A DNA stretch of 64,000 nucleotides, taken from the NCBI RefSeq assembly GCF_021730305.1, contig NZ_CP032674.1, positions 3,395,001 through 3,459,000 on the forward strand, in the 5' to 3' direction. Shown here in pieces: positions 31,460 to 39,611 of this stretch. Position 1 is the stretch's first letter; every line of letters starts with the position of its first letter. This DNA comes from Xanthobacter sp. YC-JY1. Lineage in GTDB: Bacteria; Pseudomonadota; Alphaproteobacteria; Rhizobiales; Xanthobacteraceae. The notes under the pieces were generated by a model. It worked only from the letters and a program-made list of their open reading frames with translations, was not told where the DNA came from and ran no database searches. A program made the translations under genes and the position numbers.

Positions 31460-32046
31460 GGGTTCCTCCGTTCGGCCGCCGGCGCGGCAAGCGTGGCGAG
31501 GGCGTCGTCACGGCTCGCCCCGGCGGCCCGCAGATTGAAATAGTGCTGGCACAAATCACTATAGCCGATCCGCCTGATCGCGCGACCGACCTGGATGAAA
31601 CCCCCGAGCAGCGCCTGCGGGCTTTCGACCACAGAAATTTCGCCGAGCATGCGCTCCAGCTGGAGCGTGCGGTTGGCCAGCATGCGACGGTTCTCGTCGA
31701 ACACGGCGTCGGCCTCGCTCAAAAGCGTCGCGATCTCCGCCACGGCCTCGGCCGACGCGGGCGCTCCGGCCGGCGCAGACCGCGTGGCAAGAAAAACTTC
31801 GGGCGGGGTGTCATCACCCACATCAAGCCATTCTCGCGCCGGACCGCCCCGGGCAGCGACCCCTTTGGCACTCCCGACCCCGGACGGCGGCGCGGCCTCT
31901 GGAGCCGAAGCTGCGCTGGAGGCAACCGGTCGGCGCTCCTCCTCCTCACCGCACGACGCCAGCGCGAGCGCGCCTGCCGTCGCCAGAAGGCACACCGCGA
32001 AAATCCGGGTGATGGACAGCCGATGGGAAGCACGGCCATGGCACAT
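31456..32046 (-). CDS. mxaZ: MxaZ-like lipoprotein of the methanol regulatory operon
   Basis: 196 residues from ATG 32046 (MCHGRASHRLSITRIFAVCL). The lipobox LALASC gives a lipidated Cys, followed by an acidic EEEE and a Pro/Ala/Ser linker. The C-terminal half is helical, with ADAVFDENRRMLANRTLQLE and a conserved-looking IRRIGYSDLCQHYFNLRAAG. It is first in the operon with mxaY and mxaX. The name is by position as in Paracoccus mxaZ; sequence evidence for homology is weak. ATG 32091 and an even longer frame to 32268 are possible starts; the selected one has a GGGAGAG site 13 bases upstream. Confidence 0.6.
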   Translation of the reverse strand: MCHGRASHRLSITRIFAVCLLATAGALALASCGEEEERRPVASSAASAPEAAPPSGVGSAKGVAARGGPAREWLDVGDDTPPEVFLATRSAPAGAPASAEAVAEIATLLSEADAVFDENRRMLANRTLQLERMLGEISVVESPQALLGGFIQVGRAIRRIGYSDLCQHYFNLRAAGASRDDALATLAAPAAERRNP

Positions 32047-32665
32047 CGGCAAAGCAGTCTCTCCCGCGTATTCTGCCGGCTTCGCCGACATCTTCACCGC
32101 CCGGCCGCCTGCATGGGCCGCGACGATCTCTGAATATTTTCTCAGAACAAGACCCATCAAGATTCCATCTTGGCGAAAACACGAGCGATATAAAGCACAA
32201 CACCCCCGGCAACAGCACAAATAAACGAACCCGGGCGGGACTCGGAACGCTGCGGCATCTGTCGGCAAATAACATACTTATCAGACACTTATGGAAGTCC
32301 GGCAACCGTCTTTGCCAAGTGTTCCCACAATGAATTGCCGAATGATCGGCAGACAAAGGTGCCGATACCGCTTCAACTGATGCCACACAAGATAACGAAT
32401 CATAAGAATTCAATAAGAAAAAGAAGAACGGGTCTCAGGTCGCAATCGGAGGACGACCGCCACCCTGGCCATCACCAGCTCTGCTGCCCGCAAGGTGCGA
32501 ACTCCTGCGTCCCGGCCATGGGGCGGGGAGGCGAGCCATGTGCGCAAGCGGAGGGGAAGCTTCGGCTCCCGTGCCGCTCCCGCTGCCATTCGGCTGCGCG
32601 GGGAATGCACGGGTGCGGGAGGGACAAGTCCAACCGAGTGAGGAACCACCCAAGGAAAACGCCAA
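32047..32665. promoter_or_regulatory. Divergent control region between mxaZ and mxaF
   Basis: A 600-bp region, A/T-rich between about 32110 and 32430, serving the regulatory operon leftward and mxaF rightward. It must hold the strong methanol promoter, but no classical -35/-10 pair is assigned; mxaF promoters in other methylotrophs also deviate. The best signal is the group of TCGGCA hexamers listed separately. The mxaF ribosome-binding region is CCAAGGAAAACGCCAA before ATG 32666. Confidence 0.55.
32262..32365. promoter_or_regulatory. Cluster of TCGGCA/TGCCGA hexamers, candidate MxaX operator
   Basis: Four copies of one hexamer in 104 bp: TCGGCA at 32262-32267, TGCCGA at 32336-32341, TCGGCA at 32346-32351 and TGCCGA at 32360-32365. 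The middle two make a perfect 6-4-6 dyad (TGCCGA-ATGA-TCGGCA). NarL-type regulators bind short inverted heptamer/hexamer sites, so this fits the neighbouring MxaX. A further TCGGCA lies at 32045-32050 by the mxaZ start. Confidence 0.45.
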
Positions 32666-34552
32666 ATGACGAGATTGTTTTCTTCCGTCTCCCTCTGTGC
32701 CGTGACCCTCGCCCTCGCGGCGGGGTCGGCGGCCGTTAGTTCGCAGGCGCTCGCCAACGACAAGCTCGTCGAACTCGCCAAGAGCGACGACAACTGGCCG
32801 ATGACCGGCAAGAACTACGACGCAAACAACTACAGCCCGCAGAAGCAGATCAACAAGGCGAACGTGAAGCAGCTTCGCCCGGCCTGGTCTTTCTCGACCG
32901 GCGTGCTGTCCGGCCACGAGGGCACCCCGCTCGTCGTCAACAACGTGATGTACATCCATTCGCCTTACCCGAACACGACGTTCGCGGTAGGCCTGGATGA
33001 TCCCGGCCACATTCTGTGGCAGCACAAGCCGAAGCAGAACCCCACCGCCCGCGCGGTCGCCTGCTGCGACGTCGTGAACCGCGGCCTCGCCTACTGGCCC
33101 GGCGACGGCAAGACCCCCGCGCTCATCCTCAAGACCCAGCTCGACGGCCATATCGTGGCGCTCAACGCCGAGACCGGCGCGGAGTTCTGGAAGCTGGAGA
33201 ATTCGGACATCAAGGTCGGCTCCACCCTCACCATCGCGCCCTATGTGGTGAAGGACACAGTGCTGGTGGGCTCCTCGGGCGCCGAGCTCGGCGTGCGCGG
33301 CTACGTCACCGCCTATGACGTGAAGACCGGCGCGCAGAAGTGGCGGGCCTATGCCACCGGCCCGGACGAGCAGGTGAAGCTCGCCAACGACTTCAACAAG
33401 GCCAACCCCCAGTACGGCCAGAAGGGCCTCGGCACCGGCACCTGGGAAGGCGACGCCTGGAAGATCGGCGGCGGCACCAACTGGGGCTGGTACGCCTTCG
33501 ATCCCGGCACCAACATGATCTACTACGGCTCCGGCAACCCCGCGCCGTGGAACGAGACCATGCGTCCCGGCGATAATAAGTGGACCATGACCATCTGGGG
33601 CCGCGACATCGACACGGGCGAGGCGCACTTCGGCTACCAGAAGACCCCCCACGACGAATGGGACTATGCCGGCGTCAACGTCATGATGCTCTCCGAGCAG
33701 AAGGACAAGGCCGGCAAGATGCGCAAGCTCCTGACGCATCCGGACCGCAACGGCATCGTCTACACCCTCGACCGTACCGACGGCTCGCTCGTGTCCGCCG
33801 ACAAGATCGACGACACGGTCAACTGGGTGAAGCAGGTGGACCTGAAGACCGGCCTGCCCCAGCGCGATCCGGAATACGCGACGCGCATGGACCACAAGGG
33901 CCGCGACATCTGCCCCTCGGCGATGGGCTACCACAACCAGGGTCACGACAGCTACGACCCGGAGCGGCAGTCCTTCTTCATGGGCATCAACCACATCTGC
34001 ATGGACTGGGAGCCCTTCATGCTGCCCTACCGCGCGGGTCAGTTCTTCGTCGGTGCCACGCTGTGGATGTATCCCGGCCCGAAGGGCAACAAGCAGACCT
34101 ATGAAGGTCTCGGCCAAGTGAAGGCGTATGACGCCATCAACAACAAGTACAAGTGGGAAGTCATGGAGCGCTTCGCGGCCTGGGGCGGCACGCTCGCCAC
34201 CGCCGGCGGCGTGATGTTCTACGGAACGCTCGACGGCTTCATCAAGGCCCGCGACAGCGACACCGGCGAGCTTCTGTGGAAGTTCAAGCTGCCGTCCGGC
34301 GTCATCGGCCATCCCATGACCTACACCCACAAGGGCGTGCAGTACGTCGCCATCTATTACGGCGTCGGCGGCTGGCCGGGCGTGGGCCTGGTGTTCGACC
34401 TCAACGATCCCACCGCCGGCCTCGGCTCCGTGGGCGCGTTCAAGCAGTTGCAGAATTACACCCAGATGGGTGGCGGCGTGATGGTGTTCTCGCTCGACGG
34501 CAAGGGCCCCTACGACGACCCGAAGGTGGGTGAATACGCTTCCGGCGGCTGA
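32666..34552 (+). CDS. mxaF: Methanol dehydrogenase large subunit MxaF (PQQ, calcium type)
   Basis: Periplasmic quinoprotein oxidising methanol to formaldehyde. 628 residues with a 30-residue signal peptide (SSQALA before [10 protein letters not shown]). Numbering the mature protein from N31, every known site falls at the position established for Methylorubrum MxaF: vicinal disulfide Cys103-Cys104 (ACCDVV), calcium ligands Glu177 and Asn261, catalytic Asp303 in EWDYAGVN. Residue 305 is Ala, not the Asp that marks lanthanide-dependent XoxF, so this is a calcium enzyme. Tryptophan-docking propeller repeats (W-x-[13 protein letters not shown]) are present. First gene of mxaFJGIRSACKLD; a hairpin after the stop may limit read-through. 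Confidence 0.98.
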   Translation: MTRLFSSVSLCAVTLALAAGSAAVSSQALANDKLVELAKSDDNWPMTGKNYDANNYSPQKQINKANVKQLRPAWSFSTGVLSGHEGTPLVVNNVMYIHSPYPNTTFAVGLDDPGHILWQHKPKQNPTARAVACCDVVNRGLAYWPGDGKTPALILKTQLDGHIVALNAETGAEFWKLENSDIKVGSTLTIAPYVVKDTVLVGSSGAELGVRGYVTAYDVKTGAQKWRAYATGPDEQVKLANDFNKANPQYGQKGLGTGTWEGDAWKIGGGTNWGWYAFDPGTNMIYYGSGNPAPWNETMRPGDNKWTMTIWGRDIDTGEAHFGYQKTPHDEWDYAGVNVMMLSEQKDKAGKMRKLLTHPDRNGIVYTLDRTDGSLVSADKIDDTVNWVKQVDLKTGLPQRDPEYATRMDHKGRDICPSAMGYHNQGHDSYDPERQSFFMGINHICMDWEPFMLPYRAGQFFVGATLWMYPGPKGNKQTYEGLGQVKAYDAINNKYKWEVMERFAAWGGTLATAGGVMFYGTLDGFIKARDSDTGELLWKFKLPSGVIGHPMTYTHKGVQYVAIYYGVGGWPGVGLVFDLNDPTAGLGSVGAFKQLQNYTQMGGGVMVFSLDGKGPYDDPKVGEYASGG

Positions 34553-34571
34553 CCTCCGACAACCGCCCCTT

Positions 34572-34611
34572 GCCGGCCGCCGTCACCTCGGCGGCGGCCG
34601 GTTTCTTCTTT
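34572..34611 (+). terminator. Hairpin with U-rich tail between mxaF and mxaJ
   Basis: CCGGCCGCCG (34573-34582) pairs perfectly with CGGCGGCCGG (34592-34601), followed by TTTCTTCTTT. As there is no obvious new promoter before mxaJ (34694), it most likely acts as a partial terminator that keeps mxaF transcript in excess over the rest of the operon. Confidence 0.75.
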
Positions 34612-34693
34612 CGTCACAAGCGCATCCATCGCCACCCGGATCGTCTGCCGCACGGCGGCGCGACCGGACGCGAACCAGACGGAGGCCGAACCG

Positions 34694-35653
34694 ATGACCT
34701 GTTCTGCGAGCACACCCGCGCGCCACGCCGCGACGTCCGCCACCAGCCATTTCGTCGCCGGGGCCCTTCTCGCCGGGACGCTGGCTCTCTTCGCCGCGCC
34801 GGCGCTCGCCCAGACGGCGGAATCCGGCAAGATGTCGCCGCAGACAGCTGCCGGGGGCTCGGCCGCGCCGGCGGAGGCCGTGACGCCGCCCGATCCCTCG
34901 ATCCTGCGCGTCTGCGCCTCCGAGGTGGAAGCCCCGTTCTCGCAGAAGGACGGCAAGGGCTTCGAGAACCGCATTGCCGGGGTTCTGGCACAGGCAATGG
35001 GCCGCAAGGCCGTCTTCGTCTGGACCTCCAAGCCCGCCATCTACCAGGTGCGCGACCAACTCGACACCAAGCTCTGCGACGCGGTGATGGGCGTGGACAC
35101 CGGCGACGCGCGGGTGCTCAGCTCCAAGCCCTATTACCGCACATCCTACGTGCTGGTGACGAAGGCCGACCGCAACATCACCGCCGCCGACTGGAACGAC
35201 CCGCAGGTCAAGGCGCTCAACCGCTTCGTCGTCCGCTTCTACTCTCCCGGCGAGACGGTGCTGAAGCGCCTCGGCAAGTATGAGGACAATGCCGCCTATC
35301 TCTATAGCCTCGTGAACTTCCGCTCCCCGCGGAACCAGTATGTGCAGGTGCCGGGCGAGCGCGTGATCTCCGAGGTCGCCAACGGCGAGGCCGACATCGC
35401 CTTCGCCTTCGCTCCGGAAGTGGCGCGCTATGTGAAGTCCTCGCAGGTGCCGCTGCGCATGAGCCTTGCCGGCAACTCCGTCACCAAGTTCGACGGCACC
35501 GAGATGCCCCTCCACTACGACCAGTCCGTCGCCGTGCGGCTTGGCGACACGGCGCTTCTCGCCGAGATCGACGCGGCGCTGGTGAAGGCCCGGCCGCAGA
35601 TCGACGAGATCCTGGCCGACGAGGGGATCCCACTGCTCAAGCCCAATTCCTGA
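34694..35653 (+). CDS. mxaJ: MxaJ, periplasmic solute-binding-like protein for methanol dehydrogenase assembly
   Basis: 319 residues from ATG 34694 with a signal peptide to about residue 39 (FAAPALA). Fold of family 3 solute-binding proteins: ILRVCASEVEAPFSQKDGKG at about 69-88, FENRIAGVLAQAMGRKAVFV, KLCDAVMGVDTGD, and a C-terminal DEILADEGIPLL. MxaJ is required for active methanol dehydrogenase and is thought to act as a periplasmic chaperone of MxaF/MxaI. Placement between mxaF and mxaG is the standard order. Confidence 0.93.
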   Translation: MTCSASTPARHAATSATSHFVAGALLAGTLALFAAPALAQTAESGKMSPQTAAGGSAAPAEAVTPPDPSILRVCASEVEAPFSQKDGKGFENRIAGVLAQAMGRKAVFVWTSKPAIYQVRDQLDTKLCDAVMGVDTGDARVLSSKPYYRTSYVLVTKADRNITAADWNDPQVKALNRFVVRFYSPGETVLKRLGKYEDNAAYLYSLVNFRSPRNQYVQVPGERVISEVANGEADIAFAFAPEVARYVKSSQVPLRMSLAGNSVTKFDGTEMPLHYDQSVAVRLGDTALLAEIDAALVKARPQIDEILADEGIPLLKPNS

Positions 35654-35700
35654 TCCGGCCCGAAGCCGTCTTTTCCATCGGAATTTTTCTGGAAGGTCCA

Positions 35701-36303
35701 ATGCACAGCCGTTTTTTGTCGCGGGGCGTCAAGGCCCTCCTCGCCGTCGTGTTCGTGTCCGGCTTCGCGCTCGCCGCGCAGGCCACACTCAACTTCACCA
35801 ATACGGTGACCGGCCAGCCCCTCGATCTGTCCGATGCGCCGACCGAGGGGCGCGATACGGAGGCGGTGAAGAAGTTCCTCGCGACCGGCGTCAACATCTA
35901 CGTGGAAAATCCCACCTGCCTGCCCAAGGGCAAGGATCTGTTCCTCTCCATGTGCTCGGGCTGCCACGGCCATTACGGCGAGGGCAAGATCGGCCCCGGC
36001 CTCAACGACAGCTACTGGACCTACCCGAAGAACATGACCGACCAGGGCCTGTTCGAGACCATCTTCGGCGGGGCACAGGGGCAGATGGGCCCCATGTACG
36101 GCGCGCTCAATCTCGACGAGATGCTGCTGGTGATGGCCTGGGTGCGCCACGTCTACAAGGACGATCCCAACGACGCGGTGTGGCTGACCCCGGCCCAGCG
36201 CGCGGCCTTCAAGCGCTTCAACGAAAAGGAAGATCAAACGCCGGATCTCGACAAGGCGCCGGTGTGCAAGGCGACGGCCGCGACCGCGGCCGGAAGCAAG
36301 TGA
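35701..36303 (+). CDS. mxaG: Cytochrome cL (MxaG), electron acceptor of methanol dehydrogenase
   Basis: 200 residues from ATG 35701. Signal peptide to about residue 27 (LAAQA). One heme c site CSGCH (Cys85, Cys88, His89) and methionine-containing loops (QGQMGPMYGAL) that can give the axial Met; the family-specific NIYVENPTCLPKGKDLF precedes the heme site. It takes electrons from PQQ in MxaF and passes them to a class I cytochrome c. Located 47 bp after mxaJ and 16 bp before mxaI. Confidence 0.95.
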   Translation: MHSRFLSRGVKALLAVVFVSGFALAAQATLNFTNTVTGQPLDLSDAPTEGRDTEAVKKFLATGVNIYVENPTCLPKGKDLFLSMCSGCHGHYGEGKIGPGLNDSYWTYPKNMTDQGLFETIFGGAQGQMGPMYGALNLDEMLLVMAWVRHVYKDDPNDAVWLTPAQRAAFKRFNEKEDQTPDLDKAPVCKATAATAAGSK

Positions 36304-36319
36304 GAAGGGAGGACAACAG

Positions 36320-36628
36320 ATGAAGCATAAGGTTCGCATGCCCATGCTCGCCGCCGCCGCCGCTTTCGCGGTCACGGCCCTCGCTGCCGGCGGTGCCGCA
36401 GCCTATGACGGCACCAACTGCAGGGCGCCCGGCAATTGCTGGGAGCCGAAGCCCGGCTATCCCGACAAGGTCGCCGGCAGCAAGTACGACCCCAAGCACA
36501 ACCCGGCGGAGCTGGCGAAGCAGGGCGAGTCCATCACCCAGATGGAAGAGCGCAACAAGAAGCGCGTCGACTATTTCCAGAAGACCGGCCAGTTCGTCTA
36601 CGACGTGAGCAAGATCCCGTCCAATTGA
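36320..36628 (+). CDS. mxaI: Methanol dehydrogenase small subunit MxaI
   Basis: 102 residues from ATG 36320, with GGGAGGA upstream. Signal peptide 1-28 (GGAAA before YDGTNC). The 74-residue mature chain has the Cys34-Cys40 pair in NCRAPGNCWEPKPGYP and a lysine-rich helix (ITQMEERNKKRVDYFQKTG), the known architecture of the beta subunit that wraps around MxaF in the alpha2-beta2 enzyme. Confidence 0.97.
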   Translation: MKHKVRMPMLAAAAAFAVTALAAGGAAAYDGTNCRAPGNCWEPKPGYPDKVAGSKYDPKHNPAELAKQGESITQMEERNKKRVDYFQKTGQFVYDVSKIPSN

Positions 36629-36797
36629 TACGGCCTTTCCCGACCCCCACCAGCAAGGCTGAGCCTTCAGCAAAGCCGGGCAATCCTCCGATGGATGGTG
36701 GGCAACTGGCGCGGCCGCTCGGGACCTCCGCGCGGGACCAAAATCCCCCGCTCCCGTCGGCTGCGCCTTTCTTGCCGCAAGGCCAAGGGGACGTCTG
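36629..36797 (+). other. Gap between mxaI and mxaR
   Basis: 169 bp with no gene; the only large gap in the operon after mxaJ. It may mark the boundary between the highly expressed structural genes and the assembly genes. No good terminator stem and no clear promoter were seen. Confidence 0.4.
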
Positions 36798-37829
36798 ATG
36801 CACGCCATCGCCGATCCGGACGGCGCGCTCGCCCAGTGGCGCGCCCGCGCCCTCGATTTCGAACGGGCGGTCGGGCGCATCGTGCTCGGTCAGGAACGGG
36901 TCATCCGCCTCCTGACCATCGCGGTGTTCGCCCGCGGCCACGTGCTGCTGGAGGGGGACGTCGGCGTCGGCAAGACCACGCTGCTGCGCGCGCTCGCCCG
37001 CGCCATCGGCGGCGCCTATGAGCGGGTGGAAGGCACCATCGACCTCATGCCGGCCGACCTCGTCTATGACGCCCGCGTCGGCGAGGACGGACGCCCAAGG
37101 GTCGATCCCGGCCCTTTGCTGCGCCGGGGGCCAGAGCTCTCCGTCTTCTTCTTCAACGAGATCAACCGGGCGCGGCCGCAGGTCCATGCCATGCTGCTCA
37201 GGCTGATGGCCGAGCGCACCGTCTCCGCCTTCGGGCGCGAATACATCTTCCCCTTCCTCCAGGTGTTCGCTGACCGCAACCGGGTGGAGCGTGAGGAGAC
37301 ATTCGAACTCCCCGCCGCCGCCCGCGACCGCTTCTTCATGGAAGTGCAGGTGAAAGCGCCGGAGGACTTCGCCGCCCGCCGCGCACTGGTGTTCGATCCC
37401 CGCTTCCACGACACCGACCTGCTGATCGCGGAGGTTCCGGAGGCGATCATCGACTACCGGAGCCTCGATCAGGTCTCCCGCGAGATCCAGAGCGCCATCC
37501 CCGCCAGCGACGCCATCGTCGCCTATACGATCGCGCTGTGGGATGCGATCCGCACCCCCGACAAGGCCGGCATTGCCCTTCCCGGTGTGCGGATGGATCG
37601 CCTTGTTCAGGGCGGGGCCAGCCCGCGCGGCATGTCCTATCTCATCCGTGCCGCCCGCGTCCGTGCCTGGCTGGAGGGGCGGGCCATCATCGTTCCCGAG
37701 GATCTGCGCGCCGTCTTCCCGGAGGTGATGGCGCATCGCATCTTCTTCGATCCGGTCTACGAGATGCGACGCGAGGAGATCTCCGCTGATCTCTGCCGCG
37801 TCGCCTTCGCCACGGTGCCCGCGCCATGA
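36798..37829 (+). CDS. mxaR: MxaR, MoxR-family AAA+ ATPase
   Basis: 343 residues from ATG 36798. Walker A EGDVGVGKTTLL with GDVGVGKT at 53-60, Walker B VFFFNEINRA, sensor region PAAARDRFFMEVQV, and the MoxR pattern GTIDLMPADLVYD. MoxR ATPases work with von Willebrand (vWA) proteins as chaperone-like machines; the following mxaS, mxaC and mxaL are vWA proteins and the set is needed for calcium insertion and activation of methanol dehydrogenase. Overlaps mxaS by four bases (ATGA). Confidence 0.95.
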   Translation: MHAIADPDGALAQWRARALDFERAVGRIVLGQERVIRLLTIAVFARGHVLLEGDVGVGKTTLLRALARAIGGAYERVEGTIDLMPADLVYDARVGEDGRPRVDPGPLLRRGPELSVFFFNEINRARPQVHAMLLRLMAERTVSAFGREYIFPFLQVFADRNRVEREETFELPAAARDRFFMEVQVKAPEDFAARRALVFDPRFHDTDLLIAEVPEAIIDYRSLDQVSREIQSAIPASDAIVAYTIALWDAIRTPDKAGIALPGVRMDRLVQGGASPRGMSYLIRAARVRAWLEGRAIIVPEDLRAVFPEVMAHRIFFDPVYEMRREEISADLCRVAFATVPAP

Positions 37830-38686
37830 CCGGGGAACCGGAAGGGGAGCACGGCGGCAACGTCGTGCCCTATCGCCTCAAGTGGCGCCCGCGCGGGGTG
37901 CGGCCCGGCGCGCACCCGGGCCAGGGCGACGGCGGCGACGGCACCTTCCGCACCCTCGTGCCGCTGGTGGCGCGGCCGGATCCGCGCCGCATCGACCTGC
38001 GCGCCTCGCTGCGCGACCCGTTCGAGGGCGTGCATGTGCGCACCTTCGCCCCACGACGCGCCACAACGGTCGCGGTGCTCACCGATCTATCCGGCTCCAT
38101 GGGCTTTGATGGGACAGGCGCGGAGGTCGCGCGCCTCGCCGCCACGCTGGCCGCCTCGGCCGCCGCGACGGGGGATGAATTCACCCTAATCGGCGCCGGG
38201 GGCGACCTGCGGGAGGACGCCTTCATTCCCGCCACGCGACGCCGGGGGCTCGGCACGCAGGTGGCGGCGGTCATCTCGGCCGCGGCGCCGTCCGGGACGA
38301 GCACCCAGGGCCTCGCCACCGCAGCCGAGCGCCTGCCGCGGCGGCGCTGCCTCGTCTTCCTCGTCTCCGACTTCCTCATGCCCGAGGCCGATCTCGACCT
38401 GACCCTCGACGCCCTGTGGCGGCACGATGTGGTGCCGGTGCTGGTGCGCGACACCCGCTCCGAAGGCGACGTTCCGGCCTGGGGCCTGATGGAAATCGCC
38501 GATGCGGAGACCGGCGGGCGACGGCTCGTATTCATGCGCCCGGGCCTGAGGGCTAGGTGGCAGGCGACGGCGCGGAACAGGATCGCCGCCGTGGAGGCCC
38601 GCTTCGTCACACGCGGATACGCGCCTTTCCACCTCGTGAACCGGTTCGATGTCGATGCACTGGTCGCGTTCCTTGCCAGCCGTTAG
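37826..38686 (+). CDS. mxaS: MxaS, DUF58/vWA-type protein
   Basis: 286 residues from ATG 37826. A cytoplasmic protein with the MIDAS metal motif in AVLTDLSGSMGF (Asp87, Ser89, Ser91), the FRTLVPLVARPDPRRIDLRA block typical of DUF58, and VFLVSDFLMPEADL. Functions with MxaR in enzyme maturation. It overlaps mxaR by four bases and mxaA by 38 bases. Confidence 0.92.
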   Translation: MTGEPEGEHGGNVVPYRLKWRPRGVRPGAHPGQGDGGDGTFRTLVPLVARPDPRRIDLRASLRDPFEGVHVRTFAPRRATTVAVLTDLSGSMGFDGTGAEVARLAATLAASAAATGDEFTLIGAGGDLREDAFIPATRRRGLGTQVAAVISAAAPSGTSTQGLATAAERLPRRRCLVFLVSDFLMPEADLDLTLDALWRHDVVPVLVRDTRSEGDVPAWGLMEIADAETGGRRLVFMRPGLRARWQATARNRIAAVEARFVTRGYAPFHLVNRFDVDALVAFLASR

Positions 38687-39611
38687 GCCCTGCCGCAGGG
38701 CAGCCCTGGCGCTCGTCGTCGCGCTGCTCGCAGGCGCGCCCGCCCAGGCAGCGGGAGTGGACCTCTACGCACCGCGTGCCTTCGGCTATCTCATCGGCGA
38801 CACCATTTCGCTGGAAGCGGTCGTGACCCTCGATGCCGGCTGGCGGCTCGACGAAAGTGCCCTGCCCCGTCCCCGCCCCGTCACCTACTGGCTCGACCTG
38901 AAGCGCCTCGACGTAAAGCCGGAGACCGCGCCGGACGGCGCTCCACGCTATCGCCTCACCCTCACCTACCAGACCTTCTACTCCCCGCTGGAGCCGCGTG
39001 CGCTCGACATCCCCGCCGTGCCGCTCGCCGCGCACAAGGGTGATGCGCGACAGACGCTGACCATCCCGGCCTGGACCTTCGTTTCCTCGCCTTTGCGCGA
39101 GCTGGTCGCCAGCCAGCGGGGCAACCCCATGGCGCTCCAGCCGGATATCCGCCCCCGCCCCTACCCCCTCGCCGGAGACGCGCGGCTCGCCGCTGCGGCG
39201 GCGGCCGTGGCCGCGGTGAGCCTCCTCGCCTTTGCGGCGGCATCGGGCTGGGGACCGTTCGCCGGCAGGCACCGCCCTTTCGCGACCGCTCTGCGCCACA
39301 TGCGGAGGCTTCCCGACCTCGACACACAGCTTGGCTACGAGGATGCCCTCCAGTTCCTTCACCGTGCCTTCGACGATGCGGCGGGGTACCGGCTGTTCGG
39401 CGAGGATGTGCACGCCTTCCTCGCGGCGAGGCCCGCACTCACCGGCGAGGCCGAGACCATAGACCGCTTTTTTACCGCCTCCCGCCTCGCCTTCTTCGGC
39501 GATGCGCCCGAGACGGCCATGGCCTTGCTGCCACCCGAAGCGCTGATCGATCTCGCCCGCCGACTCGCCGCGACCGAGCGGCGGAGCAGCATCCAGAACG
39601 AGGCCGCGTGA
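38649..39611 (+). CDS. mxaA: MxaA, methanol dehydrogenase calcium-insertion protein
   Basis: 320 residues from ATG 38649 (ATG 38655 also possible). Signal or anchor to about residue 34 (AGAPAQAAG), a periplasmic beta-rich domain (FGYLIGDTISLEAVVTLDAG), one membrane span at about 180-200 and a cytoplasmic helical tail (YEDALQFLHRAFDDAAGYRL). MxaA is one of the three proteins (A, K, L) genetically required for calcium incorporation into MxaF. Overlaps mxaS by 38 bp and mxaC by one base. Confidence 0.9.
   Translation: MSMHWSRSLPAVRPCRRAALALVVALLAGAPAQAAGVDLYAPRAFGYLIGDTISLEAVVTLDAGWRLDESALPRPRPVTYWLDLKRLDVKPETAPDGAPRYRLTLTYQTFYSPLEPRALDIPAVPLAAHKGDARQTLTIPAWTFVSSPLRELVASQRGNPMALQPDIRPRPYPLAGDARLAAAAAAVAAVSLLAFAAASGWGPFAGRHRPFATALRHMRRLPDLDTQLGYEDALQFLHRAFDDAAGYRLFGEDVHAFLAARPALTGEAETIDRFFTASRLAFFGDAPETAMALLPPEALIDLARRLAATERRSSIQNEAA

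Noticed and set aside
32435-34330. 631-codon open frame on the minus strand
   Set aside because: Antisense to mxaF; no protein features, mirrors the GC-rich third positions of mxaF.
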